The position numbers and the translations under genes are program-made. This document shows, one piece after another, positions 17,013 through 25,753 of a stretch of DNA of 64,000 bases. This DNA comes from Caldifarciminota bacterium (GTDB taxonomy: Bacteria; Hydrothermota; Tepidihabitantia; Tepidihabitantales; Tepidihabitantaceae). Location of the stretch: positions 1 to 64,000 of the forward strand of contig JAOABP010000003.1 of NCBI GenBank assembly GCA_026418295.1. Reading direction: 5' to 3'. Position 1 is the stretch's first letter. Each line of letters begins with the position of its first letter. The notes beneath the pieces were generated by a model that was not told the origin of the DNA, searched no databases, and was given only the letters and a program-made list of their open reading frames with translations.

Positions 17013-17580
17013 CCTTTCCCCGCTTCTCTCTGTGTCTTCCGGTCCGCAGCAGCTGAACTAAAAACCCCAGGACCCCCAGTCCGAGCCACAGAATCGCTAT
17101 CAGCGGCATCTCCGCACCGTCTGCCAGCCGGAGCCGGGTCCTGCCGAACAGGGAGAAAAATCCGGCAACCACCCACCAGGAACCGACAAATGCGGTCAGA
17201 AACGAAAGCACGGGGCGCTGAATCAGAACCGCCAGCACACCGCCGATGAGCGCACCCGCTATTATCACAAGCAGATGCTGCCAGCCGCTACCCCAGGAAA
17301 ATATCGCGGTCAGCAGCGCACCGGCAATTGCCCCCAGCAGAAATACGCTCAGCCGGAAAAGCCACACGGTCAGCAGGGCACCGCCAATTCCCAAAACAAT
17401 GCCCGCAACCGCCACCAACCAGCCGGCCGCTCCGGTTTTTGTGCCCAGAAACCAGCCCAGATAAGCACCCAGACCAAAACCGGAAATTATCAGGGTGAAT
17501 TTCAGCAGCCGGTAGCCAAAAAAGGTTATTATGAGCCCGAGCAGAACGATTAAAAGACCGGGAATCCACTGGATGTTCAT
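17005..17580 (-). CDS. Multi-pass membrane protein, DUF4203-like
   Basis: 191 residues with about seven closely packed hydrophobic helices and Gly-rich pairs (GFGLGAYLGWFLG, GIGGALL), matching the TM7S3/TM198-like DUF4203 family of unknown function. It heads an operon with rseC. No ribosome binding site; the promoter sits directly on the start codon. Confidence 0.75.
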   Translation of the reverse strand: MNIQWIPGLLIVLLGLIITFFGYRLLKFTLIISGFGLGAYLGWFLGTKTGAAGWLVAVAGIVLGIGGALLTVWLFRLSVFLLGAIAGALLTAIFSWGSGWQHLLVIIAGALIGGVLAVLIQRPVLSFLTAFVGSWWVVAGFFSLFGRTRLRLADGAEMPLIAILWLGLGVLGFLVQLLRTGRHREKRGKGD

Positions 17581-17585
17581 AATTC

Positions 17586-17613
17586 AGTATAACCCGGCTT
17601 CATCGCCGGTCAA
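17586..17613 (-). promoter_or_regulatory. Leaderless-type promoter of the DUF4203-like gene
   Basis: Minus strand: TTGACC (17613-17608), 16-bp spacer, TATACT (17591-17586), five bases, ATG 17580. Confidence 0.65.
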
Positions 17614-17619
17614 AAGGCT

Positions 17620-18249
17620 TCACGCGCGGTATCGGTCAAATTCCGCAATTGCCGCCTCAGATAACTGGTGATTCCCGAACGCCTGAATCACCGCCAGCGG
17701 CAGGGTCAGATGATGAGCACCGGCTAAATACGCCGCTCCTGCCTCATCGGATGTCTTGATACTTGCCGCCACAATCTCCACCGGTCGACCGCTTGCCCGC
17801 ACCACCTCAAGCATCTCCCGGACCAGCTTCAAACCATCACCCAGCAGTCTCGTTGCCCGGTTCACATACGGAATCACATAACTGCAGCCCGCCTCAATCG
17901 CCAAGAGTGTCTGATAGCCACTGAAAACCGCGGTGGCGGCACAGGGAATTTCCGGTGTCAGCTCGGTCACCAGCGCCATATTTTCGGTCGTCATGGGAAC
18001 CTTGAGCACAATCTTGTCCGGTGCAATCTGATAAAACTCCCGTGCCTCCTGCTCCCGTTCCTCCCTGGTTCTGCCGGTCAGCTGATAGAAAACCGGACCG
18101 GGCACCAGCCGGCAGATTTCCGCAATCACCGACTGCGGTTCCTGCCGGACCTTTGCCAGAAGCGCCGGATTGGTGGTGCAGCCCCGGACAAAACCCAGTG
18201 CAACCGCCTGCTTTACCTCATTGATATCTGCACTGTCAATAAAAATCAT
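17620..18249 (-). CDS. Transaldolase / fructose-6-phosphate aldolase-like enzyme
   Basis: A 209-residue TIM barrel of the short transaldolase (TalC/FSA) group. Seen: IFIDSADINEV at the N-terminus, GCTTNPALL, and the Schiff-base Lys in KIVLKVPMT. It acts in the non-oxidative pentose phosphate pathway or cleaves a related sugar phosphate; sequence alone does not separate transaldolase from FSA activity. ATGA overlap with the PfkB kinase gene suggests a two-gene sugar operon. Confidence 0.88.
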   Translation of the reverse strand: MIFIDSADINEVKQAVALGFVRGCTTNPALLAKVRQEPQSVIAEICRLVPGPVFYQLTGRTREEREQEAREFYQIAPDKIVLKVPMTTENMALVTELTPEIPCAATAVFSGYQTLLAIEAGCSYVIPYVNRATRLLGDGLKLVREMLEVVRASGRPVEIVAASIKTSDEAGAAYLAGAHHLTLPLAVIQAFGNHQLSEAAIAEFDRYRA

Positions 18250-19169
18250 GCTGCCTCCTGTTCCCTTAAAAAACGCTCCACCCGGTCCCGTCTGGGCATT
18301 GACGGCTCCGCACCCAGCACCGTGCAGGCAAGCGCTCCGCAGGCATTGGCAAACCGGACACTCTGGTCAATCCCCTTCCCTTCCGCCAGACTGACCGCCA
18401 GCCCGGCACGGAAGGCATCACCGGCACCGGTCGAATCCACCGGCTGAACCGGAAATGCCGGAAATTGACGCCGGCCCTGCTGATCAAACACCAGCGCACC
18501 CTCTGCGCCCAGCGAAATGACCACTCCGCTCCTGCCCGCTTTAACCTCTGCCTCTGCCCAGAGCTCAACCGGCTGACTCTGGGCAAGCGCCCTCGCCTCA
18601 ATCTCATTGGGCACAATAAAGTCCACCTCCTCACTGATCAGCACCCCGGCATTGTGAATCGGCGCCGGGTCAAGAAGCACAATTGCACCGGATGCCTTCG
18701 CAATCTGTGCTGCCCGCCGGGAGACCGGATAGGGAATCTCAAACTGCAGCATCAGCACATCTGCCGACTCAATCTCCTCCCGCGCCGCCTCCACCTGACT
18801 CAGGTCAATCCGCATATTCGCTCTGCCAATCCCGATGATCGCATTCTGACCCGAGTCATCAATAATCGGACAGGCAACCCCGGTTCCGACCTCATCATCC
18901 TGAAAAATGAAATCGGCTCTCATCCCCTCCTCAGCCAGCTTCTGAAGGAACAGCCCGGCAAAATAGTCTCTGCCCACCCTGCCCACCATCGTAACCTCCG
19001 CACCCAGACGGTGACAGGCGAGCGCCTGATTGAACCCCTTGCCACCCAGAAACAGCCCGAACTCCTTGCCGGGCATGGACTCACCGGGTTGGGGCAGCCG
19101 CTCCACCCGGAACACCAGATCGGTCATCAGCGAACCGACAACACAGATTTTCGGTTTTGCCGACTTCAT
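18246..19169 (-). CDS. PfkB-family carbohydrate kinase (ribokinase-like)
   Basis: 307 residues with both PfkB signatures: the N-terminal GGKGFNQALACHRLGA and the C-terminal DSTGAGDAFRAG, whose Asp is the catalytic base. Closest in style to ribokinase, but substrate cannot be assigned. Coupled by ATGA to a transaldolase-type enzyme. It has its own promoter in the 48-bp gap before it, with start expected about two bases before the ATG. Confidence 0.88.
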   Translation of the reverse strand: MKSAKPKICVVGSLMTDLVFRVERLPQPGESMPGKEFGLFLGGKGFNQALACHRLGAEVTMVGRVGRDYFAGLFLQKLAEEGMRADFIFQDDEVGTGVACPIIDDSGQNAIIGIGRANMRIDLSQVEAAREEIESADVLMLQFEIPYPVSRRAAQIAKASGAIVLLDPAPIHNAGVLISEEVDFIVPNEIEARALAQSQPVELWAEAEVKAGRSGVVISLGAEGALVFDQQGRRQFPAFPVQPVDSTGAGDAFRAGLAVSLAEGKGIDQSVRFANACGALACTVLGAEPSMPRRDRVERFLREQEAA

Positions 19170-19178
19170 GGAATTGAA

Positions 19179-19207
19179 ATTCTAACCGCCAAAGCCTCAA
19201 GCGTCAA
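19179..19207 (-). promoter_or_regulatory. Near-leaderless promoter of the PfkB-transaldolase operon
   Basis: Minus strand: TTGACG (19207-19202), 17-bp spacer, TAGAAT (19184-19179), nine bases, ATG 19169. No ribosome binding site. Confidence 0.7.
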
Positions 19208-19217
19208 AATCTGCCCG

Positions 19218-20213
19218 TCAGACTCCAAGATTCTGAAAATAGAATATAAAGAAAACCACCGCCCAGATGCAGACCCCGACCATCAGCAGCACCGCAATCA
19301 GACCCAAGAGGCCGACAACCGTCCGCATCACCCCGCCCGCACGGATATACATAATCCGGGAAAGCACCGGCTCCGGCTCCTCGGGAGCAAAACCCGCACC
19401 CTGCTTGACCGCAGTTACCACCTCATCCGCCCGGCCCAGGATGGTAATCGGCTCCTCAATCACCGGCTGCACCGCACCACACTTCGGGCATTCAGGAAAC
19501 CGCTCCCGGAACACACCCTCAAACGCCCAGCCGGAGATAAGCACCTTGCCCTCATCTATCACCTCAAGAAAAAACGGCTCGGGCAGCTCAATCCGGACCG
19601 GTGCCAGCTCCTCCCGGCACCGCACACACCGCCACTCCCGCCGGATTCGCACCTCAGCCTCCGCACCCTCCCGCACCTCCTCCGGCAGCACCGCCTCAGG
19701 GAAAAGGGCAACCAGCTGTCTTGCCCCGCTGCTGTCCGTGCCCAGCCCGACTGTCAGCCAGACCTGACCCAGCACCGGATCATCACTGCTGATCTGCCGG
19801 GTCCGGCGCCTTTTCTCCGCACCACTCAGAAGCTCCCTTCTGCGCCTGACCCGCCGTGCCACATCCTGCTCATATTTTCTCCTCGTCTCCTGATAAAGCC
19901 GGCGCTGATCCAGAATCTGCTTCAGCTCACCCTCCCTGTCCCGGTTTTTCGGCTCCAGCCAGTCCCAGAAAAGCCTGATGCTGTGCAACGCCCCCCGGTC
20001 AAAGAAAAGCACCACCGGCCAGGCAAAGAAGTAAAGCGGCACCCGGATCGCAGTAAAGGCTAAATCCAGAAGCAGCTCATCCGGATTGTGAAACTCACCC
20101 CAGACAAAATACAGACTGAGATGATACAACACGGTGATGAAAAAGCCGGTGACAAACCAGGCATACATAATCGGCAGGACAAACCGGACCAGCTGCACGG
20201 CAGCTTCATTCAT
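19218..20213 (-). CDS. Membrane protein with zinc-ribbon-like Cys pairs, unknown function
   Basis: Start chosen at ATG 20213, where GGGAG lies six bases upstream. About 331 residues: two N-terminal membrane helices with a re-entrant hydrophobic stretch (about 8-75), a basic soluble middle, and two C-terminal helices (about 288-325). The soluble part has two CxxC pairs (WRCVRCRE, PECPKCGA) about 45 residues apart, suggesting a zinc site. No family recognised. Confidence 0.7.
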   Translation of the reverse strand: MNEAAVQLVRFVLPIMYAWFVTGFFITVLYHLSLYFVWGEFHNPDELLLDLAFTAIRVPLYFFAWPVVLFFDRGALHSIRLFWDWLEPKNRDREGELKQILDQRRLYQETRRKYEQDVARRVRRRRELLSGAEKRRRTRQISSDDPVLGQVWLTVGLGTDSSGARQLVALFPEAVLPEEVREGAEAEVRIRREWRCVRCREELAPVRIELPEPFFLEVIDEGKVLISGWAFEGVFRERFPECPKCGAVQPVIEEPITILGRADEVVTAVKQGAGFAPEEPEPVLSRIMYIRAGGVMRTVVGLLGLIAVLLMVGVCIWAVVFFIFYFQNLGV

Positions 20214-20311
20214 CTCATTCTCCCTTCCGGACAAACCCGCGTCCGCTCCCCCATATTAATCCGGAATCGGAACAAGTCAAAACCCGGACAACCCGACCTT
20301 TTTTCACAGCG

Positions 20312-20569
20312 TTCACCACCCTCAACCCCACGGTCAGGGGAACTGCCCGGGGTATATGGTTTAATGGGGTGCAATTCCGCAGGTCTATGAAAATTTTAAA
20401 CTTATATTCCTGCTTTACCGGACCGGCATCACTGTTTGACATCACCGGCAGGAAGGTAATTGACCTGCGTCCCGGCGCCAACGATGTCCGCCAGCTGACA
20501 CCCGGAGTCTATTTTGTCCGGCAGGGATCGGATGCGAACCGGGTCGCTAAAATTATGATTACGAGATAA
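20312..20569 (+). pseudogene. Orphan remnant of a Por-type C-terminal sorting domain
   Basis: An open frame with no plausible gene in front reads NPTVRGTA, LFDITGRKVIDL, then LTPGVYFVRQ and a basic end (KIMITR) before TAA. These are the hallmarks of the end of secreted, sorted proteins such as those at 7795 and 33976. Between the NP motif and LFDITGR the sequence looks degraded. An in-frame ATG at 20387 could give about 60 residues, but there is no signal peptide or binding site. Best read as the surviving 3' end of a lost gene. Confidence 0.65.
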
Positions 20570-20579
20570 CTCAAACCAC

Positions 20580-21305
20580 TTACTGAAATACCCGCTCGAG
20601 CGCTGACCGCTCGATCCAGCCGCCGAGCCCGCCCGGAATCTGAATCAGCACCCATTCGGGCCGGTGCTCAATTATCTTTACCTCAAGCCCGTCATGGACC
20701 GCAGCAATCTCCCGGTATTCACTGCCCGGACCGGCACGGACAATCGCCTCCGGCACCACCACGACCGCCAGATTGCGGTCGGTCGCACCGCGCCAGTACC
20801 ATACCGACCCCAGACCGAATAGAAACAGCACCGTCAGCACCAGCCCGATAATAAGGAGTGCGGACCGGTGCCGGAGAAAATATCCGGCAAGGAAAAGTGC
20901 ACTCAGAAAGAAAATGAGCGCGGTAATAACTCTGGTAACCGGCGGGTTGAATACTGTAAAAATGGCGCGGACAAACCGTGACCATATCCCTTCCGGATTC
21001 GGATTTCTGTCCACCCGGAACTGCCGGGCAAAGTTGAGGTTGAAGTTTATATCCGGGTCGCGGGGTGCCAGCCGCCAGGCACGCAGGTAGTCCGCAATCG
21101 CCAGTCCGACCCGGTTTGCCCGGAAATGAGCATTGCCCCGGTTATAGTAAACCGTGGGCGACTGAGCGCCCAGCAGGGTTGAGTCGTAAAGCCGGACCGC
21201 CTCATCAAATCTGCCCGCCTCATAAGCTGCATTTGCCCGCTGGAAACAGTCTAAAGCATGATCCGGCTGGGCAAGGAAAATAAGGGCAAAAACGAACCAG
21301 CTCAT
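20580..21305 (-). CDS. batE: BatE-like TPR and SH3-domain membrane protein
   Basis: A signal/anchor (1-17) precedes TPR units (about 18-95), two transmembrane helices (about 120-165) and a C-terminal bacterial SH3-like domain (about 175-241; AIVRAGPGSEYREI). This is the BatE layout: a periplasmic TPR scaffold of the Bat complex. Last gene of the moxR-bat operon; ATGA-type overlap with batD. Confidence 0.85.
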   Translation of the reverse strand: MSWFVFALIFLAQPDHALDCFQRANAAYEAGRFDEAVRLYDSTLLGAQSPTVYYNRGNAHFRANRVGLAIADYLRAWRLAPRDPDINFNLNFARQFRVDRNPNPEGIWSRFVRAIFTVFNPPVTRVITALIFFLSALFLAGYFLRHRSALLIIGLVLTVLFLFGLGSVWYWRGATDRNLAVVVVPEAIVRAGPGSEYREIAAVHDGLEVKIIEHRPEWVLIQIPGGLGGWIERSALERVFQ

Positions 21306-23122
21306 CTGCCACCTGCTGTCTGAAATCTGCTCAGCAGCTGCTCCGCCTTAATCAGCAGTTGCGGCGGGTCACACGTAACCGCCCCGGGTGAAAACCGGGC
21401 GATTTCACAGAGGTTGAGCGTATCAAGCAGTTCGGTCACCAGGCCGGCGTCAACCCCGAACCGCCCCAGCTCGGTCTGCAGTTCCGCAGTGGTAAGCGCT
21501 CCGGCTTCGATGTTGAACCGGTCGCCAATGAAACCCAGCACCGCCTGCCGCACCAGCCCGTAGAACTCGTTCATCCTGTTTTCCCGCAGCGCCCGCTTTG
21601 CCATTTTCAATCGCTGGCGCGCCTGCCGGAACGCCCGGCTCCTGCGGGCATAACCGGTGTCCAGCTGGAGCCGGCGCTGGTGCCGGCCCAGAATCACTCC
21701 GGCAATCAGCAGCAGGAACCCCAGCGGGTAAAGGATAACCGCCAGTCCGGCCGCCTGTTCCCATCCTCTTGACCGGACCAGCCGGTCCCGGATGTGCCGG
21801 ATATCCGAACCGATGACCCGCAGACCGGGGCTGGCGGTCTCCACCGGTCCCGATTTCGCCGGCACATCTGAGGCAACAAACTCCAGTGCCGGTGTCTTTT
21901 TAACATAGTAACTGCCGGACTTCGGATCAAAGAAGCCCAGTTCAATCTCCGGAATCCGGTATCGGCCATCGGCTGTCGGTAAAACCGGATAAACAAACCT
22001 TCGGGAACCGGAAAGTCGGCCACCAGCATAACTGAAATTATCCTTCGTCTCCGGCGTCAAAATTTTCAAACCCGGCACCGAAGGCAATGCCGGTGCCGTG
22101 ATCAAACCGAGATTCCCAGTTCCATTGACCGTGATCGTCAGAGTTACCGGTTCACCGCCGGTTGAACGGTCACTGCTCAGACTGGCACTGACCTCAAATG
22201 AACCGACCCCGCCGGTAAATGAAGCGGGTTTGCCCGATTCCGGCAGCGGCTTGACGGTAATCTTCAACTGCTCGGATGCAACACTGAACGGTTTTGCCCG
22301 GCCAAAGAAAAAACCGCCGGTAACAATCTGACCTTCCAGTTTCATTGGACCGACCCTCAGTTCTCCGGACTGGGTGGGAAACAGTGCGGTCTTTCTCAGC
22401 ACTGCTGCATAATAGGCTCTGCCCCGGACCGTCCGCTGTTCATATCTCAACTCCTGTGCCTGATAGATGTCATCCGCCCAGAATCCGGTGAGGGCAGGCG
22501 TTTCCTTCAGGTTCAGGCGGGCGAGCTCCTGAGCAGTGTAGATAGTCCAGGTGACCGTTACCTGCTCACCCTGATAAACCGATGTCCGGTCAGCGGAAGC
22601 CGCAAGAAAAACATCGTCGGCACCTGCCGGCTCGGGCTCAGGCTCCTCGAAAAGGTCAAAAGGACCTGGTGGAAACCGGCTCTGAGGTTGGGTCCGGGGC
22701 TGAGAGCGGGTTTTTGACTTCACTACCGTAATCCTGATCGGCTCGGTAGTATATTCAGTATTATCATAGACCATCCGGCACGGTCCGATGGTCAGTTCGC
22801 CAAGTTTTCTGGGCACGAGCGTATAGACAAAGCTGATTGCGGTCTGCTGCTGGACCCGGCCATTGATGATGGAAATGCTGGTAGACTGAGACTGGGAAAC
22901 GCCCAGATTGTCAAATTCAGCCAGTTCCGGCAGTTGCGGTTTGGGCACGCGGCTGATATTCACTCCTGAAACCGTAACCGTCAGCTCAAACGGTTCCCCC
23001 AGCCCGACCGTTGTCCGGTCAACACTGGCAGTGAAATTTATTTCTCCCGCATAGACGAGATTAACCAGCAGGATTAATATAAGCAGGTCTGTCCGCCGGA
23101 GCTTAACCTCAAACCTTCTCAT
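21302..23122 (-). CDS. batD: BatD-like protein (oxygen-tolerance family)
   Basis: 606 residues: signal peptide (about 1-25), several Ig-like beta domains (to about 430; NFTASVDRTTVGLGEPFELTV), one transmembrane helix (about 465-490) and a cytoplasmic tail. This is the BatD family, thought to display a periplasmic scaffold for the VWA proteins. Two bases from batC and overlapping batE by four bases. The PPGPFDLFEEPEPEP linker is disordered. Confidence 0.9.
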   Translation of the reverse strand: MRRFEVKLRRTDLLILILLVNLVYAGEINFTASVDRTTVGLGEPFELTVTVSGVNISRVPKPQLPELAEFDNLGVSQSQSTSISIINGRVQQQTAISFVYTLVPRKLGELTIGPCRMVYDNTEYTTEPIRITVVKSKTRSQPRTQPQSRFPPGPFDLFEEPEPEPAGADDVFLAASADRTSVYQGEQVTVTWTIYTAQELARLNLKETPALTGFWADDIYQAQELRYEQRTVRGRAYYAAVLRKTALFPTQSGELRVGPMKLEGQIVTGGFFFGRAKPFSVASEQLKITVKPLPESGKPASFTGGVGSFEVSASLSSDRSTGGEPVTLTITVNGTGNLGLITAPALPSVPGLKILTPETKDNFSYAGGRLSGSRRFVYPVLPTADGRYRIPEIELGFFDPKSGSYYVKKTPALEFVASDVPAKSGPVETASPGLRVIGSDIRHIRDRLVRSRGWEQAAGLAVILYPLGFLLLIAGVILGRHQRRLQLDTGYARRSRAFRQARQRLKMAKRALRENRMNEFYGLVRQAVLGFIGDRFNIEAGALTTAELQTELGRFGVDAGLVTELLDTLNLCEIARFSPGAVTCDPPQLLIKAEQLLSRFQTAGGR

Positions 23123-23124
23123 TT

Positions 23125-23778
23125 CTACCAGTCCTTCTCCACCTGCCGGTGTGTTTTTGCCCGGCGCGCCTGTTTCTGCGCCTCCCGTTCCTTTTGCTGG
23201 ACCGCCTGCAGAACCCGCTCCGCCTGCTCACGGTCCATCTGACCGCCGGTCTGAGACCGGGGTTGGGACTGCTGCCGGTCCGGCTGATTCTGACCGGACT
23301 GCTGTTGCTGCTGACTTTGCCCGGACTGCTGTTGAGCAGTTGAATCTGACTGGTGACGCTGCTGCTGTCTCAGACAGAATTCAAAATTCTCCTTTGCCTG
23401 CCGATCCCGCGGATTGGCGAGCAGGGCAAGTCTGTAGGCGTTCAGCGCCTCATCGAGCCGTCCCAGCCGGTAAAGGGTGTTGCCCAGATTGTAAAATGCC
23501 TGCGCCCGTGCCCTGGGGTTTCTGCTGACCGTTGCCAGCGAAAGCTCGGAGACCGCCTCAGAATGCCGGTTAAGCCGGTAATAGGTATTGCCCAGATTGT
23601 AATGTATCCCCAGATTATCCGGCTCGAGCACCTCGGCCTGCTGGTAGAATGAGAGCGCCTCCTCGAACCTCTGCCGGTGATAGAAACTGTTACCCCTGCG
23701 CACCAGACTCCGGGCATCGGCAGCGGTCAGCACCGATACCGGGAATATCAACAGTAAAAGTCCGAGTCTCCGCTTCAT
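23125..23778 (-). CDS. batC: BatC-like TPR protein
   Basis: 217 residues: signal peptide, three to four TPR units (about 20-130; LGIHYNLGNTYYRLNRHSEA), then a Gln/Ser/Arg-rich disordered tail with long QQQ runs. The Q-rich tail after TPRs is common in BatC proteins. ATGA overlap with batB. Confidence 0.88.
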   Translation of the reverse strand: MKRRLGLLLLIFPVSVLTAADARSLVRRGNSFYHRQRFEEALSFYQQAEVLEPDNLGIHYNLGNTYYRLNRHSEAVSELSLATVSRNPRARAQAFYNLGNTLYRLGRLDEALNAYRLALLANPRDRQAKENFEFCLRQQQRHQSDSTAQQQSGQSQQQQQSGQNQPDRQQSQPRSQTGGQMDREQAERVLQAVQQKEREAQKQARRAKTHRQVEKDW

Positions 23779-24776
23779 AACCTTCTGAAATCAATTTTCC
23801 TTTCCGGCAGTACCAGGGCAAGAAAAAGCATAATCATACCCGCCAGCAGAAATCCCTGATACCGCTCAACATAACCGCTGAACTCGCCACCACCCAGCTC
23901 CTCCTTTTCCAGCCGGTCCAGCTCTGCCCGCAATCTTTCGGGTGAAAAACCCTCCAGCCGGAAGAACCGGCCGCCGGTTGCCTGAGCAATCAGAATCAGC
24001 TTCCGCTCATCCATCCGGGAGATCACCACATTCCCGCTCGCATCCTTCTTGTATGTCACCCCTCCTGCCTCTGATTCGGGAATCGGCGCCCCCTCGGGCG
24101 TGCTGATTGCCACAGGATAAATCCGGACCCCCTGCTCCTTTGCCGCCATAACCGCCTGCTCAGTGTTTCTCCCCAGGTCCTCGCCATCGGTAACCAGAAC
24201 CAGCGCCTTGGTCGCCGCACCGGGATTAAACAGTTCCCCGGCAACAGTGATCGCCCTGCCGAAATCGGTTCCCGGTACCGGCATCAGTTCCGGGCCGATG
24301 ATATCCAGAAACAGCTTCGCCGCGTCAAGGTCGGCAGTCAGGGGGCAAAGTGCATAGGCATCGCCGGCAAAGGCAACAATACCGACCGCATTGCCGGCAA
24401 GCTCATCAATCAGTGCCGAGAGCTCCGCCTTTGCCCGTGTCAGCCGGCTGGGCTTGACATCCTCAGCGAGCATTGACTTTGAGGCATCAAGTGCAATCAC
24501 GACCGCAATCCCTCTGCCTTTGAACATCTGCAGGCGCTCACCCCAGCGCGGCCGGGCAAGGGCAACCGCCAGCAGCACCAGCCCCAGCAGAAAAAGCACA
24601 TTACGTCCCACAACTGCCGGCAGAATACGCTCAGTGTGAAGCCGTTCAATCAGCACCGGCTCGACCGCCAGCCGGAACTGGCGCTGTTGCCGGAAACGGA
24701 CCAGAAGCCACAACAGCACTAAAACCGCCGGTGCTGACAGAAACCACAGATAACCTGGAAGTGCCCAGTTGATCAC
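23775..24776 (-). CDS. batB: BatB, membrane-anchored von Willebrand factor A protein
   Basis: The start is taken as GTG 24776, which overlaps the batA stop as GTGA and has GGAGG five bases upstream; the longer upstream frame lies inside batA. About 333 residues: N-terminal membrane helices, a VWA domain with the metal-binding DASKS and TDGED, and a C-terminal membrane helix (about 305-325). It probably pairs with BatA in a periplasm-facing complex served by the MoxR ATPase. Confidence 0.9.
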   Translation of the reverse strand: MINWALPGYLWFLSAPAVLVLLWLLVRFRQQRQFRLAVEPVLIERLHTERILPAVVGRNVLFLLGLVLLAVALARPRWGERLQMFKGRGIAVVIALDASKSMLAEDVKPSRLTRAKAELSALIDELAGNAVGIVAFAGDAYALCPLTADLDAAKLFLDIIGPELMPVPGTDFGRAITVAGELFNPGAATKALVLVTDGEDLGRNTEQAVMAAKEQGVRIYPVAISTPEGAPIPESEAGGVTYKKDASGNVVISRMDERKLILIAQATGGRFFRLEGFSPERLRAELDRLEKEELGGGEFSGYVERYQGFLLAGMIMLFLALVLPERKIDFRRL

Positions 24777-25753
24777 ACCAGCCTCCGCAAGATAAACATG
24801 CTGCTGAGCGAACCGGCAAGCAGACTGATCAGCGCCCATAACATCGGCATCTGCGCCCGCTCCTGATAAACGGTCCAGCGCCGGGTCTTGAAGGTACTTG
24901 GCTCGAGCCGGTCAATCTCATCATAAATCCGCTTGAGTGCCTGCGGATCGGTGGCAAGAAAGAACTTTCCCCCGGTAATATCAGCAATCCTCTGCAGGGT
25001 CTCAGTATCCAGATCCACCTCAACCTGTACATACCGGCGTCCGAAGATCGGGTCATCGATCGGAAACGGCACCGGACCCTTACTGCCGACGCCGATCGTA
25101 TAAACCTTGATTCCCAGTGCCGCTGCGGTCTGTGCTGCAGTCAGCGGATCAATGTCGCCGGTGTTGTTCACCCCGTCGGTCAGAAGAATTATTACCTTCT
25201 CCTTCGCCTTGGAGTCCTTGAGCCGGGCAACCGCGCTGGCGAGCCCCATGCCGATGGCGGTCCCATCTTCAAGGATACCGAACCGCAGCCGGTCAATGAT
25301 GTCGGTAACGATCTTATGATCAAGCGTGAGCGGACACTGAGTCAGGCTGGTCGCAGAAAATACCACCAGTCCGATCCGGTCACCCTTTCGCTTGCTGACA
25401 AACTCCTTTGCCCGCTCCTTGGCAACACTCAACCGGTCGCCAGGGGCAAAATCCAGCGCCTGCATCGAGCCGGAGATATCCAGACAGAGCACGATATCAA
25501 TACCGCGGGTTTCCAGCTCCTCAAACTGCCGGCCTTTCTGCGGCCGGGCAAGTGCCACAGTGATGAAAACGAGCGCCAGCGAATAGAGCACCAGCGGCAG
25601 CCGGCTGATAATCCGCTCGACGGGTGCCGGCTCAGGCAGAAGCCCGGTGTCGCTGTAGCGGAGCGCCGGCCGCTTTTTCTTCAGCTCCCACCACCACAGC
25701 AGCGGGACCAGAGCGAGCAGGGCGAAGTATCCCGGGCTGGCAAAGTGCATCAT
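24773..25753 (-). CDS. batA: BatA, membrane-anchored von Willebrand factor A protein
   Basis: 326 residues: N-terminal helices (LALVPLLWWW), VWA domain (about 88-290) with MIDAS residues DISGS, Thr in LTDGVN, and a C-terminal helix (about 305-322). BatA/BatB pairs are required for aerotolerance or envelope integrity in Bacteroides and Leptospira; the molecular role remains open. GGAGG precedes the ATG; ATGA overlap with the gene before. Confidence 0.92.
   Translation of the reverse strand: MMHFASPGYFALLALVPLLWWWELKKKRPALRYSDTGLLPEPAPVERIISRLPLVLYSLALVFITVALARPQKGRQFEELETRGIDIVLCLDISGSMQALDFAPGDRLSVAKERAKEFVSKRKGDRIGLVVFSATSLTQCPLTLDHKIVTDIIDRLRFGILEDGTAIGMGLASAVARLKDSKAKEKVIILLTDGVNNTGDIDPLTAAQTAAALGIKVYTIGVGSKGPVPFPIDDPIFGRRYVQVEVDLDTETLQRIADITGGKFFLATDPQALKRIYDEIDRLEPSTFKTRRWTVYQERAQMPMLWALISLLAGSLSSMFILRRLV

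Noticed and set aside
18465-20063. 532-codon plus-strand frame
   Set aside because: Antisense to the PfkB and zinc-ribbon membrane protein genes; composition (Pro/His/Arg/Leu-rich, no motifs) is that of a shadow frame in G+C-rich DNA.
20215-20481. 88-codon minus-strand frame upstream of the zinc-ribbon membrane protein
   Set aside because: Overlaps the sorting-domain remnant in antisense, has no motif, and ends within the next gene's binding site region.
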